64,000 nt of DNA from Corallococcus interemptor (GCF_003668875.1 NZ_RAWM01000018.1:1-64000); one strand, 5' to 3'; shown: positions 16,866 to 25,345, counted from the first letter of the stretch. Program-made: numbers and translations. The notes: a model not told the origin generated them from the sequence alone.

Positions 16866-16876
16866 AAGGACTTCCG

Positions 16877-18745
16877 TCAGTCGCGGGTGTCGCGGCGCAC
16901 GGTGACCTTGCGTCCGCGCAGCGTGGAGCCCTTCAGCGCGGAGATGATGCGCGCCGCATCCGGCTCCGGCACCTCCACGATGGAGTACATGTCCGCGATG
17001 TGGATCGCGCCGATGCGCGAGGACTCGAGCCCCGCCTCGCCCGCGATGGCGCCCACGAGGTCCGCCGGCCGCATGCCCGCGGTGCGGCCCGCGCCGATGA
17101 ACAGGCGCGTGACGTTCCATTCCGGCGCGCGCTGGGGACGCGCGGGGCCTGCCCGCTCGGGCCGCTCACCCCGCTCGGGGCGCTCACCCCGCTCGGGGCG
17201 CTCGCCACGCTCGGGCCGGTCGCTGGTGCGGGGGCCTCGGGACGGACGCTCGGCGCGGTCGCCGAAGCGGCCCGGAGGCCCGGAGCGCTCGAACTTCCGC
17301 TCCGCCGGGGCCGACACCTGGGGAATCTCCTGCTCGTTGGATTCCCTGCCCTCGTCCTCCTTCTCCTGGAGGAGCTTGATGGCGGCGGCGGCCACGTCCA
17401 TGACGCTGAACTCGCTGGACAGGTCCTCCGCGATGCCGCGGAACCCATCCAGCTCTCCGCCCACCAGCGTCTCGCGCAGCGACGAGCGGATCATCTCCAG
17501 CCGGCGCGCGCGCAGGTCCGACACGGTGGGGACCGCGGTGACCTCGATGCGCTGGCCGGTCAGCCGCTCGATGTTGCGCAAGAGCCGGTGCTCGCGAGGC
17601 TCCAGCAGGGTGATGGCCACGCCCTCGCGGCCGGCGCGGCCCGTGCGGCCGATGCGGTGCACGTAGGCCTCCGGCGCGTTGGGCACGTCGAAGTTCACCA
17701 CGTGCGTCAGCCGGGGGATGTCCAGGCCGCGCGCCGCGACGTCCGTGGCGATGAGCAGGTCCGCCGCCTGGGACTTGAACTGCTTGATGACGCGGTCGCG
17801 CTGCTCCTGGCTCATGCCGCCGTGCAGCGCGTGCGCGCGCCAGCCCCGGCCGTTGAGGGACGTGGTGAGCTCATCCACCTCCGTGCGCGTGCGGCAGAAC
17901 ACGATGGCCGCGGTGGGGGACTCCAGGTCCAGCACGCGCCCCAGCGTGGCGATCTTGAACGCGCGCGGCACGATGTAGGCCGTCTGCCGGACTCGCGGCA
18001 TCTCGCCGGCCTCCAGCTTCTCCTTCTCGATGCGCACGCGCACGGGCTCGTGCAGGTGGCGCTCCGCGATGCTGGCGATGCGCGGGGGCAGGGTGGCGGA
18101 GAACAGCGCGGTCTGCCGCTGCTCGGGCGTCTCGGAGAGGATGGCCTCCAGGTCGTCCGCGAAGCCCATGTCGAGCATCTCGTCCGCTTCGTCCAGCACC
18201 ACCGTGCGCACCTGGTCCAGCTTCAGCGTCTTGCGGCGCAGGTGGTCCAGCGCGCGGCCCGGCGTGGCGACGATGACGTCCACGCCGCGCTTGAGCACGC
18301 GCAGCTGCCGGCCAATCTCCTGGCCGCCGTAGAGCGGAAGCACGCTCACGCCCAGCTTCTGGCCGTAGCGGTGGATGGCCTCGGACACCTGCATGGCCAA
18401 TTCGCGCGTGGGCACCAGCACCAGCGCGGAGGTGCCATGCGGCGCGGCGGCACCCGGCTTCAGGTGCTGCAGGAGGGGCAGCGAGAACGCGGCCGTCTTG
18501 CCGGTGCCCGTGGCGGCAATGCCCAGCAGGTCCTTCCCGGCCAGCAGCGGCGGGAGCGCGGCGGCCTGGATGGGGGTGGGCTCTTCGTAACCGAGCGACG
18601 TCAACGCCTCGACGATTTCGGGCTTGAGGCCGAGGGCGTCGAAGGTGGGGGTTTCAGGGGCAGCGGGAGGCGGGGGAGCTTTCACACGGCGGCTTGTACC
18701 ACTTCCGAGCCCGGGCGGAGGACTTGGGAAGTCAGGTGCGTCCAC
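16877..18745 (-). CDS. DEAD-box RNA helicase with DbpA-type RNA-binding domain
   Basis: A 622-residue ATP-dependent RNA helicase. The Q motif (EEPTPIQAAALPPLL), Walker A AATGTGKT, VLDEADEMLD (DEAD box), SATLPP and HRIGRTGRAG (motif VI) are all present. A linker with an Arg/Pro/Glu/Gly-rich tandem repeat (RPERGE units) leads to a C-terminal RRM-like DbpA/CsdA domain starting near NVTRLFIGAGR. This is the DeaD/CsdA layout; ribosome assembly or cold-shock RNA remodelling is expected. The GTG at 18745 gives the longest frame; a GTG at 18685 would drop the proline-rich N-terminus and is also plausible. It is transcribed towards lanM, separated by a stem-loop. Confidence 0.92.
   Translation of the reverse strand: MDAPDFPSPPPGLGSGTSRRVKAPPPPAAPETPTFDALGLKPEIVEALTSLGYEEPTPIQAAALPPLLAGKDLLGIAATGTGKTAAFSLPLLQHLKPGAAAPHGTSALVLVPTRELAMQVSEAIHRYGQKLGVSVLPLYGGQEIGRQLRVLKRGVDVIVATPGRALDHLRRKTLKLDQVRTVVLDEADEMLDMGFADDLEAILSETPEQRQTALFSATLPPRIASIAERHLHEPVRVRIEKEKLEAGEMPRVRQTAYIVPRAFKIATLGRVLDLESPTAAIVFCRTRTEVDELTTSLNGRGWRAHALHGGMSQEQRDRVIKQFKSQAADLLIATDVAARGLDIPRLTHVVNFDVPNAPEAYVHRIGRTGRAGREGVAITLLEPREHRLLRNIERLTGQRIEVTAVPTVSDLRARRLEMIRSSLRETLVGGELDGFRGIAEDLSSEFSVMDVAAAAIKLLQEKEDEGRESNEQEIPQVSAPAERKFERSGPPGRFGDRAERPSRGPRTSDRPERGERPERGERPERGERPERAGPARPQRAPEWNVTRLFIGAGRTAGMRPADLVGAIAGEAGLESSRIGAIHIADMYSIVEVPEPDAARIISALKGSTLRGRKVTVRRDTRD
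17157..17228 (-). repeat. 18-bp tandem repeat encoding RPERGE
   Basis: About three and a half copies of an 18-bp unit within the helicase gene encode Arg-Pro-Glu-Arg-Gly-Glu. The two central units are identical at DNA level, showing recent expansion. The repeat lengthens the disordered linker before the RNA-binding domain, and copy number may vary between strains. Confidence 0.8.
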
Positions 18746-18776
18746 GCCTGTACGAAAGGCCGGGCCTTCCGGGCTT

Positions 18777-19547
18777 TTACACCCCGCCCCGAAGCCGCGG
18801 CCCCAGCAGCGCCGAGACGGCCCCTGCCCCCGAGGACAGGTCCGTGGAGGACAGAACCAGCCGCTGGCGCCGGCCGCCGTCCAGCGGGGTGCCCTCCAGG
18901 AGGGACGTGAGGCCCCGGGGGCCCCGGTCCAGGTCGAGGATCAGCTCCAGGGTGTCCTCGTGTGGGAAGGGCAGGAGGGCAAGCGAGCGCGGAGGGTCCT
19001 TCCACTCCGGACCGGCGTGGAACTCCAGCTCCTGCACGAAGGGCTCGTCGCGGCCGAGCGGCGATCCGGCCTCGCAGTAGGAGTTCTTCCACTGGAAGCC
19101 CAGCTGGAGCACGGCGTCGATGACGGTCTGGAGGGACGGGTGGGGCAGGACGTGGATGCGGTCGCTGTCCTCGGGGTTGAGGGCGTTGTCGATGTCGAGC
19201 GCCGTCTTGATCCACACGGGGGTGCCGCGCTCGGTGATGGGCGTGTGGGTGGGGATGCGCAGCGAGAAGGGAAGCTCGCGCTCCTCGCGGGGCTGGAGGA
19301 TGAAGGGGGGGGAGACGCGGAAGGTGCGCACGACGGCGTTGAGCGCGCTGCGGCGGTCGTTGTCGCGCTGGAGGTACTGCGCCATCAGGTGCAGGTCGAT
19401 GCGGTCGATGCGCTGGGGCGTGTGGCCGCCCTGGACGTGGACGAGCCCGCGCAGGTCGCCACCCGCGCGAACGGTGTCGTGCTCCAGCCGGGTGTCCACG
19501 CGCGCGCTGCCAATCCCGAGGCGGGCGAGCATCTTCTTGAAGGGCAT
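18777..19547 (-). CDS. Spo0M-like sporulation-control (arrestin-fold) protein
   Basis: A 256-residue protein matching the Spo0M family: MPFKKMLARLGIGSARVDTR at the N-terminus, then paired beta-sandwich segments (VRAGGDLRGLVHVQGG, LPFSLRIPTHTPITE and WIKTALDIDNALNP). Spo0M proteins have an arrestin-like fold and influence sporulation and division in Bacillus; homologues are widespread in myxobacteria and actinobacteria with unknown partners. The ATG at 19547 gives the conserved N-terminus; the longer frame from 19655 adds Pro-rich residues without a good ribosome binding site. It stops 32 bp before the helicase start on the same strand. Confidence 0.85.
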   Translation of the reverse strand: MPFKKMLARLGIGSARVDTRLEHDTVRAGGDLRGLVHVQGGHTPQRIDRIDLHLMAQYLQRDNDRRSALNAVVRTFRVSPPFILQPREERELPFSLRIPTHTPITERGTPVWIKTALDIDNALNPEDSDRIHVLPHPSLQTVIDAVLQLGFQWKNSYCEAGSPLGRDEPFVQELEFHAGPEWKDPPRSLALLPFPHEDTLELILDLDRGPRGLTSLLEGTPLDGGRRQRLVLSSTDLSSGAGAVSALLGPRLRGGV

Positions 19548-19688
19548 GGGGCAGGGCATAGGCCGGAACGGGGCCCCGCGAAAGCCTGGGTGCCCGGCTG
19601 GCTGCCCCTGCACCGGAGGGCCGGGCGCGGCTTGCGGGCTGGCCTGGCGCGTCACCAGCGTAAGGCCTCATCACGGGAGAGGTGCACG

Positions 19689-20804
19689 ATGGCGCAGGGG
19701 ACATCCAGGCGGGTGCGGTACGCGGTGGTGGGGGCGGGCAACCTCACGCAGGTGGCCATCCTCCCGGCGTTCCAGCACGCGGAGGAGAACTCCGAGCTGG
19801 TGGCCATCGTCTCCTCGGACCAGGAGAAGCGGACCGCGCTCCAGGAGAAGTACGGCGTGGAGCACGTGGGGGGCTACGAGGACTTCGAGCAGCTGCTGCG
19901 CGACTCGAAGGCGGACGCGGTCTACATCGTGTTGCCCAACACGATGCACCGGTCCTTCACGGAGCGCGCGGCGCGTGTGGGCGTGCACGTCCTCTGCGAG
20001 AAGCCGATGGCGACGTCGGTGGAGGACTGCGAGGCGATGATCCGCGCCACGAACGAGAACGACGTGAAGCTGATGGTCGCGTACCGGCTCCACTTCGAAG
20101 AGGCGAACCTCCGCGCCATCGAGCTGGTGCGCTCCGGACGGCTGGGAGACCCGCTGGTATTCACGGGCACGCTGACGCAGCAGACGCGCCAGGGGGACAT
20201 CCGCACGCGCGTGGACGTGGGCGGCGGAGCGCTGCTGGACGAAGGGCCGTATCCCATCAACGCCGCGCGCTACCTGTTCCGCGACGAACCGCGCGAGGTG
20301 TTCGCGTTCACGGGAGGAGGCAGGGACGGGCGCTTCCACGGCGTGGACGCGTCCGCGTTCGCGCTGATGCGGTTTCCGAACGGGAGGGTGGCGCAGTTCG
20401 CCATCAGCCACGAAGCCGCCGCGGTGTCGGCCTACCGGCTGGTGGGCACGGAAGGGGATCTGCTGGTGAAGCACGGCTTCGGCTACGGCACGGACATCCA
20501 GCACGAGCTGACGGTGGGCGGTGAGACGGAGACGCGGACGTTCAAGAACAGCGACCAGTTCGCGCCGGAGCTCGTCTACTTCTCGCAGTGCATCCTGGAG
20601 GACCGGGATCCGGAGCCCAACGGAGTCGAAGGCCTGGCGGACGTGCGCGTCATCGTCGCGCTGCAGGAGTCCGCGCGCACGGGCAAGCCGGTGAAGCTGG
20701 CTCCATTCGAAAAGCCGAAGCGGCCCACGCTGGATCAGCTCATCACCCGGCCGCCAGTGGAGCCGCCCGAACCGGTGAACGCGCCGGCTCCGGCGGAGGG
20801 GTAG
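19689..20804 (+). CDS. Gfo/Idh/MocA family oxidoreductase
   Basis: A 371-residue NAD(P)-dependent oxidoreductase. The Rossmann fingerprint VVGAGNLTQVAILPAF is near residue 12. YIVLPNTMH and VLCEKPMA (the EKP motif with the catalytic lysine region) follow, then the C-terminal alpha/beta domain with GGGALLDEGPYPINAARYLF. This matches glucose-fructose oxidoreductase-like enzymes acting on sugars or cyclitols. No Tat signal is present, so it is cytoplasmic. The ATG at 19689 has GGAGAGG just upstream. The Pro-rich C-terminal tail (PPVEPPEPVNAPAPAEG) is unusual for the family and probably disordered. Substrate unknown. Confidence 0.92.
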   Translation: MAQGTSRRVRYAVVGAGNLTQVAILPAFQHAEENSELVAIVSSDQEKRTALQEKYGVEHVGGYEDFEQLLRDSKADAVYIVLPNTMHRSFTERAARVGVHVLCEKPMATSVEDCEAMIRATNENDVKLMVAYRLHFEEANLRAIELVRSGRLGDPLVFTGTLTQQTRQGDIRTRVDVGGGALLDEGPYPINAARYLFRDEPREVFAFTGGGRDGRFHGVDASAFALMRFPNGRVAQFAISHEAAAVSAYRLVGTEGDLLVKHGFGYGTDIQHELTVGGETETRTFKNSDQFAPELVYFSQCILEDRDPEPNGVEGLADVRVIVALQESARTGKPVKLAPFEKPKRPTLDQLITRPPVEPPEPVNAPAPAEG

Positions 20805-20896
20805 GGCCCGCGGCCCGTCAGGCAAACGACAATCATTGCCATGAAGTACTCCGCTCACTGGTTTTAGGTGAGCCCTGTTCCTACCTGCACTCTCAG

Positions 20897-20914
20897 TCAA
20901 CCTGTTGAGGTTGA
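20897..20914. promoter_or_regulatory. 7-bp inverted repeat upstream of lipoprotein gene
   Basis: TCAACCT (20897-20903) and AGGTTGA (20908-20914) flank GTTG and lie 13 bp before the ATG at 20928. The right arm touches the ribosome binding site GAAGGGG. It could be an operator or an RNA hairpin limiting ribosome access. Confidence 0.4.
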
Positions 20915-20927
20915 AGGGGTCGGTGCA

Positions 20928-22238
20928 ATGGCGTGGAACACGAGGCGGTGGGTGGTCGGGGTGGGGCTTCTCCTCGGCGGGTTGGGCACGGGCTGCGGCA
21001 CTTCGGACGCGCGGGGCGAGGGCGCGCCGGAGGTCGTCGCTCCGGAGCCGGCGGTGGACGAAGGGCCTGCCGGGGGAGGCGCGGTCACGGAGGAGCCGGC
21101 GGACCCGGTGATCCCGCCCGAGCAGCCCGTGGAGAACGAACCCCCGCCGCCGCCGCCCGACCCCGGGCCTTCGGCATGCGAGCGCCTCCCGCAGCCCTCT
21201 CCGGCGGTCCTCGCGACCTGGAGGTATTGGGAGAGGACGACTCCCACGGATGGCACGTGTCAGGGGGCGGCGGCGGATGGCCGGGGCGACATCATCATGC
21301 TCACCGACAACGCGATCTCCACACGGATGTACTTCGCCGTGCTGCCCTCCGTGACCACCTACGACTGGGAGGGTTCCATCGACGAGGCGTATCGCATGGA
21401 TTTGAACGGCCAGCCCCAGGGCTTCCTGGGGCACGCCCGGGATGTTTGGGATTTCACCTGGGTGACGTTCCTCGACATCTCCCAGCGGCGAATCATCCAG
21501 CACCCACGTCCGCCGAGCGTCTCCCTGCACAGCGCGGTGAACCCGGCGGGGGGAATGCATGAGGTGCTCGCGGATGGAACGCTCCACGCGTACGGCGCGA
21601 CGGGCGAGCTTCGCTGGAGCCTGTCGGTGGCGTCGCTGCTCAATGGCCCTGTCAGCGCGCTGGGCGTGAACACGGAGGGCCACGCCCTGCTCCTCTCCGC
21701 CGGGGCGCCGGCGGAGGGTGCGGTCTCGGTGGAGGGCGTCTGGGTGGACAGCTCTGGCCAGCCCGGCACCCCGTTCCTGGCGCTGACCCTGGAGCAGGCC
21801 CCGGACGTCGAGTCCCGCTACACGTTCGCGCCCTTGCTGCAAGGCGGCCTGGTGCTGGGGGTCGAGAACACGTTCGGCAAGAAGTGGGTGGCCGCTTTCG
21901 AGGGCCTGCAGGCCGCATCCAGCCCGCTGCCCTCATGGCTGGACGGCGGGGACGGCCGCCGGTTCGAGCTGCTTCCCGGTGGCAAGGGCTACCTCCGATG
22001 GAGCCAGGTGACCGCCGGGAATCAGGGCTGTCAGCATGAAGCGCGGCTCATCGCGGCCTCTGGCGAGTCCTGCGGCAAGGTGGTCCTGCCGGCAATGGAT
22101 GCCCAGGAAGGCTGCGGCAAGATCAGCATGGGCGGTGACGGGACGGTGGTGAATGTGCTGAGCTCCCGGTGGATGGACGTGGAGAAGCCCTTCACCTACT
22201 GCCGCGTCCGGTGGTGGCCCGCCCTGTTCCGCGAATAG
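20928..22238 (+). CDS. hypothetical lipoprotein
   Basis: A 436-residue protein with a lipoprotein signal: a hydrophobic segment VVGVGLLLGGLGTGC gives the lipobox LGTGC. A long Pro/Glu/Ala-rich linker ending in six consecutive prolines follows. The rest (from about residue 90) is a Trp- and Asp-containing beta-rich domain with paired cysteines, suggesting a propeller-like repeat fold, but no family is recognised. Myxobacteria carry many such surface lipoproteins with disordered stalks. GAAGGGG lies about 8 nt before the chosen ATG. The thioesterase gene begins 10 bp after the stop, so the two may be co-transcribed. Confidence 0.72.
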   Translation: MAWNTRRWVVGVGLLLGGLGTGCGTSDARGEGAPEVVAPEPAVDEGPAGGGAVTEEPADPVIPPEQPVENEPPPPPPDPGPSACERLPQPSPAVLATWRYWERTTPTDGTCQGAAADGRGDIIMLTDNAISTRMYFAVLPSVTTYDWEGSIDEAYRMDLNGQPQGFLGHARDVWDFTWVTFLDISQRRIIQHPRPPSVSLHSAVNPAGGMHEVLADGTLHAYGATGELRWSLSVASLLNGPVSALGVNTEGHALLLSAGAPAEGAVSVEGVWVDSSGQPGTPFLALTLEQAPDVESRYTFAPLLQGGLVLGVENTFGKKWVAAFEGLQAASSPLPSWLDGGDGRRFELLPGGKGYLRWSQVTAGNQGCQHEARLIAASGESCGKVVLPAMDAQEGCGKISMGGDGTVVNVLSSRWMDVEKPFTYCRVRWWPALFRE

Positions 22239-22247
22239 ATTCCAGGG

Positions 22248-22655
22248 ATGGACGATCCCCAGGAGTTCGCGCGTCAGGTGTTCGCGTCACAGCCCTTCAG
22301 CCAGTTCATTGGCGCGCAGCTCGCCAGCTCCGGGCCTGGGAGCGCGGAGCTGCGGCTGCCCATCGTGGACCATCTGAAGCAGCAGCACGGCTTCGTCCAC
22401 GGGGGCGTGCTCAGCTACCTCGCGGACAACGCCATCACGTTCGCCGGGGGCCTGGCGCTGGGCGGCAACGCGCTGACCTCCGAGTACAAGATCAACTACC
22501 TGAAGCCCGCCGTGGGCTCGCTGCTCATCGCGCGGGCCCAGGCGAAGGCCGCCGGCAAGCGGCAGGCCGTGTGTCAGTGCGAAGTGTTCGCCGTGAAGGA
22601 CGGCGTGGAGACGCTGTGCGCCCTGGCGCAGGGTACGGTGGTCTCCGCGGCCTGA
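22248..22655 (+). CDS. PaaI-like hotdog-fold thioesterase
   Basis: A 135-residue single hotdog domain. The motif QHGFVHGGVLSYLADNA is the catalytic helix entry of PaaI/4HBT-type acyl-CoA thioesterases, with the HGG turn and a conserved acidic residue (Asp). The segment EYKINYLKPAVGSLLIARAQ matches the central strands. It probably works as a tetramer on aryl- or acyl-CoA. It lies 10 bp after the lipoprotein gene and is convergent with the Gly/Ala-rich gene downstream. Confidence 0.92.
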   Translation: MDDPQEFARQVFASQPFSQFIGAQLASSGPGSAELRLPIVDHLKQQHGFVHGGVLSYLADNAITFAGGLALGGNALTSEYKINYLKPAVGSLLIARAQAKAAGKRQAVCQCEVFAVKDGVETLCALAQGTVVSAA

Positions 22656-22662
22656 CGGCGCA

Positions 22663-23646
22663 TCAGAACTTGAAGAAGTCCTTGATGCCCTTGCCCACGT
22701 CCTTCGCCGTGTCGGCGACCTTGTCGGTGACGTTCTTCGCCGTGTCGCCGACCTTGTCCGTGACGTTCTTGACGGCCTCGCCGGCCTTGCCGTTGGTGAG
22801 GTTGTCGACCGTGCCCTTCACCTTGTTGAAGTCGATGGTGTAGCTGGTCCCGACGCCCACGCCCACGCCGAGCGCCGCCTTGGCCTTGCCGCCGATGGTG
22901 AGCTTGCCGTCCTCGAAGGCCACCTTCGCGTCCACCGCGGCGCCCACGCCGGCGATGGCGCTGCCCGTCACGGAGCCCTGCACGGGTCCGAACTCGCCGC
23001 GCGCCGTGGCGCTGGCCTCGGCGCCCACCAGCGCGCCCGCGCCGACCTCGGCGCCCATGTCGCCGTTCTTGGGGTTGAGGTCGATCTTGGCCTTCGCGTC
23101 CGCGTTGGCGCCCACCAGCGTCTCGCCGTGCACGCCGCCGTAGACCTTGCCCTCCACCTTGCCGAGCCCGATGTCCTTCAGGTCCTTGCCGAAGCCGGCG
23201 TCCCCGCGAAGGCTGGCGATGTTGGCCTCGGCGCCCGCGCGGCCGCCAATCTCCCACGGCATCACGCGGTAGGACGCATCGCCCTGGACCTCGGCGGCGC
23301 TCGCCTCGAACTGCGCGCCGGTGCCGTCCTTGCTGAAGCCCGTGCCGGTCTTGAACTCGGCCGCGTCCTTCTGCCACGACACGTAGTTGCCGCTCTCGTT
23401 GCCCGCCACTTGGCCGGGGCCGGTGTTGCCCTGCGTGACCTGACGCCCATCCTTCCGGTCCGCGCTCGCCTGGGCCTTATCGCCCTTGCGCGAATCCATG
23501 AAGATGTCCTGCCCCCACTGCTGGCTGAACTTGGTCTCCGGCTGGTTCTTGTCGATGAAGTTCGGCTTCTTCTCGGTGGCGGCGGACGGGCCGGAGACGG
23601 GGGCGTTCGAGGCGGGCGTGGACGTGGGGCGGTTGGCGACGCGCAT
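22663..23646 (-). CDS. Gly/Ala-rich protein with amphipathic repeat tail
   Basis: No family recognised. The 327-residue product has a Ser/Pro/Thr-rich disordered start, a Trp-containing middle (FSQQWGQDIFMD, YVSWQKDAAEF) and a long Gly/Ala-rich region of alternating short strands (about residues 110-260). The tail repeats VTDKVGDTAKN / VTDKVADTAKD in 11-residue steps and ends in a cationic aromatic stretch (GIKDFFKF). The tail resembles LEA-type or membrane-active amphipathic helices. The ATG at 23646 is preferred; a TTG at 23703 would extend it. Two perfect tandem palindromes lie 133-175 bp upstream, so transcription is probably tightly regulated. A structural matrix protein or a secreted effector are both possible. 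Confidence 0.55.
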   Translation of the reverse strand: MRVANRPTSTPASNAPVSGPSAATEKKPNFIDKNQPETKFSQQWGQDIFMDSRKGDKAQASADRKDGRQVTQGNTGPGQVAGNESGNYVSWQKDAAEFKTGTGFSKDGTGAQFEASAAEVQGDASYRVMPWEIGGRAGAEANIASLRGDAGFGKDLKDIGLGKVEGKVYGGVHGETLVGANADAKAKIDLNPKNGDMGAEVGAGALVGAEASATARGEFGPVQGSVTGSAIAGVGAAVDAKVAFEDGKLTIGGKAKAALGVGVGVGTSYTIDFNKVKGTVDNLTNGKAGEAVKNVTDKVGDTAKNVTDKVADTAKDVGKGIKDFFKF

Positions 23647-23778
23647 GGGAGAGCTCGGGGATTTGGATGGAGGACCGAAGTGCGTCCGGTCCGTGATGTC
23701 CAATCCCTAGAGCACGGCGCGTGCCAGGCCCCTGGCGAGCCGTCTTCCCTCTGGGGCACGTGTTCCGAGCCGCTCGAA

Positions 23779-23821
23779 ACTGGTGAGGCGGATCACCAGT
23801 GCTGGTGACTCACGTCACCAG
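23779..23821. promoter_or_regulatory. tandem operator-like palindromes
   Basis: ACTGGTGA-N6-TCACCAGT (23779-23800) is followed one base later by CTGGTGA-N6-TCACCAG (23802-23821). The arms are perfect and identical, with the same 6-bp spacer, the expected pattern for two adjacent dimer-binding sites. They lie upstream of the minus-strand Gly/Ala-rich gene and 78 bp past the DUF2267 stop. Confidence 0.7.
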
Positions 23822-23898
23822 GGGGCTCCCATGGATGGCGTCCACGTTGCCGCCAGCTCACAGCCACTCATGAGCAGGCGCCAACGTGAGACTCCCTG

Positions 23899-24408
23899 TC
23901 AGGCGGGGCGTGCCCACAGGTCGCGGATGTCTGGTGGCAGCTCTCCGGCGATGTCGTCGCTCTCTCCGGTGGAGATCTGCGCCTGGATGGCGCTGAAGAC
24001 GGCGCGGATGATGGGCTCGGTGTCGTCGGGCTCCATGTCCAGGTCCTCGGCCACCATGGCCAGCATTTCAGCCCGGCCGAACTTCTTGGGCGGCGGCCCG
24101 GACTCGTGGCGGTCGCACCGGACCATGAGTTCGCGCAGCTTCATGGGCAGCTGGGCCTCCAGGTCGTTGTCCTCCTCGCCGACGAGGCGCTGCTCCAGGA
24201 CGCACAGTATGGAGATGGCGGCGTTCTCCGCGGCCTGCTCGTTCGGAATCTTGCCCACGTCACACAGGTATTTGAGGAAGGCCTTGTAGGTCTGTGACGT
24301 GCGGGATTCGTGGCGCATGCGGCGGCGCTCGTCGAGCGGGACGGCCGTCGTGCGCTGCGTGGGGCTCTTTACCTGCTGTCCGGAGCCGGGAATGTCTTGC
24401 GCTGCCAT
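23899..24408 (-). CDS. DUF2267 domain protein
   Basis: A 169-residue protein with a DUF2267 domain from about residue 35 (TYKAFLKYLCDVGKIPNEQAAENA onward). It shows two helical repeats: LCVLEQRLVGEEDNDLEAQLP and the second VFSAIQAQISTGESDDIAGELP. DUF2267 proteins are small all-helical proteins found in stress regions of many soil bacteria; their role is unknown. The ATG at 24408 has GAGG 8 nt upstream; ATG 24447 would add 13 residues. It diverges from a small ORF at 24600. A second, different DUF2267 gene lies at 41607. Confidence 0.8.
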   Translation of the reverse strand: MAAQDIPGSGQQVKSPTQRTTAVPLDERRRMRHESRTSQTYKAFLKYLCDVGKIPNEQAAENAAISILCVLEQRLVGEEDNDLEAQLPMKLRELMVRCDRHESGPPPKKFGRAEMLAMVAEDLDMEPDDTEPIIRAVFSAIQAQISTGESDDIAGELPPDIRDLWARPA

Positions 24409-24599
24409 GGCTGATGCCTCGTTCCTTGGAGTGGGGTCCGTCTCCAAAGCTGAAGTGCTCGCGAGGCAGGAGGAAGGAACGCGCCGCCCTGCGAGCCGCC
24501 CGCTTCCCGTGGGCGGAGGCTGACGGAGAGCGCCTGCTCCCTGCCGCCCTTGCTTCTGAAGGAGCGCATCCGAACCGTGGTGGGAGGGAGGTTCGCATC

Positions 24600-24800
24600 A
24601 TGCGTGAAAGTCTTCGACCCAGGGGAGAGGCGCTGCGCAGCGCTGCGCGCAGGATCGCGGTGCGGAGGACCGAGGAGCCGCAGACTCCCCTGGTCGAAAT
24701 CATCACCGAGGCCGCGCGCCACTTCGACCTGTCGCCGAGTGAAGAGCAGATGTTGCTGTCGGACCTGCTGTCCGGGGGCGAGGAAACGTCCGCGCCCTGA
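24600..24800 (+). CDS. small hypothetical protein
   Basis: A 66-residue product with an Arg-rich first half (MRESLRPRGEALRSAARRIA) and an acidic second half (EIITEAARHFDLSPSEEQML). No family recognised. The strong ribosome binding site GGGAGGGAGG just upstream and GC-rich third positions support a real gene. It is divergent from the DUF2267 gene with a 190-bp shared upstream region, and sits 35 bp before a lipoprotein gene. Confidence 0.55.
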   Translation: MRESLRPRGEALRSAARRIAVRRTEEPQTPLVEIITEAARHFDLSPSEEQMLLSDLLSGGEETSAP

Positions 24801-24835
24801 GGCCTGAGCGGGCAAGGCGTGTTAGATGGGCGCCC

Positions 24836-25345
24836 ATGAACCTCATTCGACTGTCGTTGGTGGGCGTGGGAGTGGCGTTGCTGGTGTCTGGCTGCGGCGG
24901 GCGCCGGCGCAACTCCAAGGTGGACTTCTCCCAGATGGGGCCGTCCATCAACGCGAAGCGCTACGCGAACCTGGAGAAGATCGCCGCCAAGGATTTGAAG
25001 TGCGACGTGGAGCTGACGCCGCAGTATCTGGGTGAGAACCAGTACCAGATGATCGGCTGCAACACGGAGGGCGTCTACGAGCTGCGCTGCGTGGTGGGCC
25101 AGTGCTCCTGGATTCCCGACGTGAGGGTCCACGCGGAGTTCGACCTGGGCTGTGCCAAGCAGGACCTCCAGGCGACGAAGCTGGACCGCGTCACCACGGG
25201 CGTCGTGGGCTGCGGCAAGCGCGCGACGTACCGGCTGCTCGGGGCTCGATATGGTTATTCATGGGTCCTGAACTCGATGGTGGCCCAGGACGAGACGCCG
25301 GCTCCGTCGCCCAAGGATGAAGTGCCGCAGCCGACGAATCTCTGA
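24836..25345 (+). CDS. hypothetical lipoprotein
   Basis: A 169-residue lipoprotein: MNLIRLSLVGVGVALLVSGC gives the lipobox VSGC at Cys20. The mature part contains six further cysteines spaced in pairs (around KCDVEL, GCNTEGVYELRC and GCAKQDL), pointing to disulfide-bonded periplasmic or outer-membrane placement. No family is recognised. The ATG at 24836 is the only one that gives the signal peptide. It is convergent with the kinase gene; a perfect 9-bp stem-loop separates them. Confidence 0.75.
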   Translation: MNLIRLSLVGVGVALLVSGCGGRRRNSKVDFSQMGPSINAKRYANLEKIAAKDLKCDVELTPQYLGENQYQMIGCNTEGVYELRCVVGQCSWIPDVRVHAEFDLGCAKQDLQATKLDRVTTGVVGCGKRATYRLLGARYGYSWVLNSMVAQDETPAPSPKDEVPQPTNL

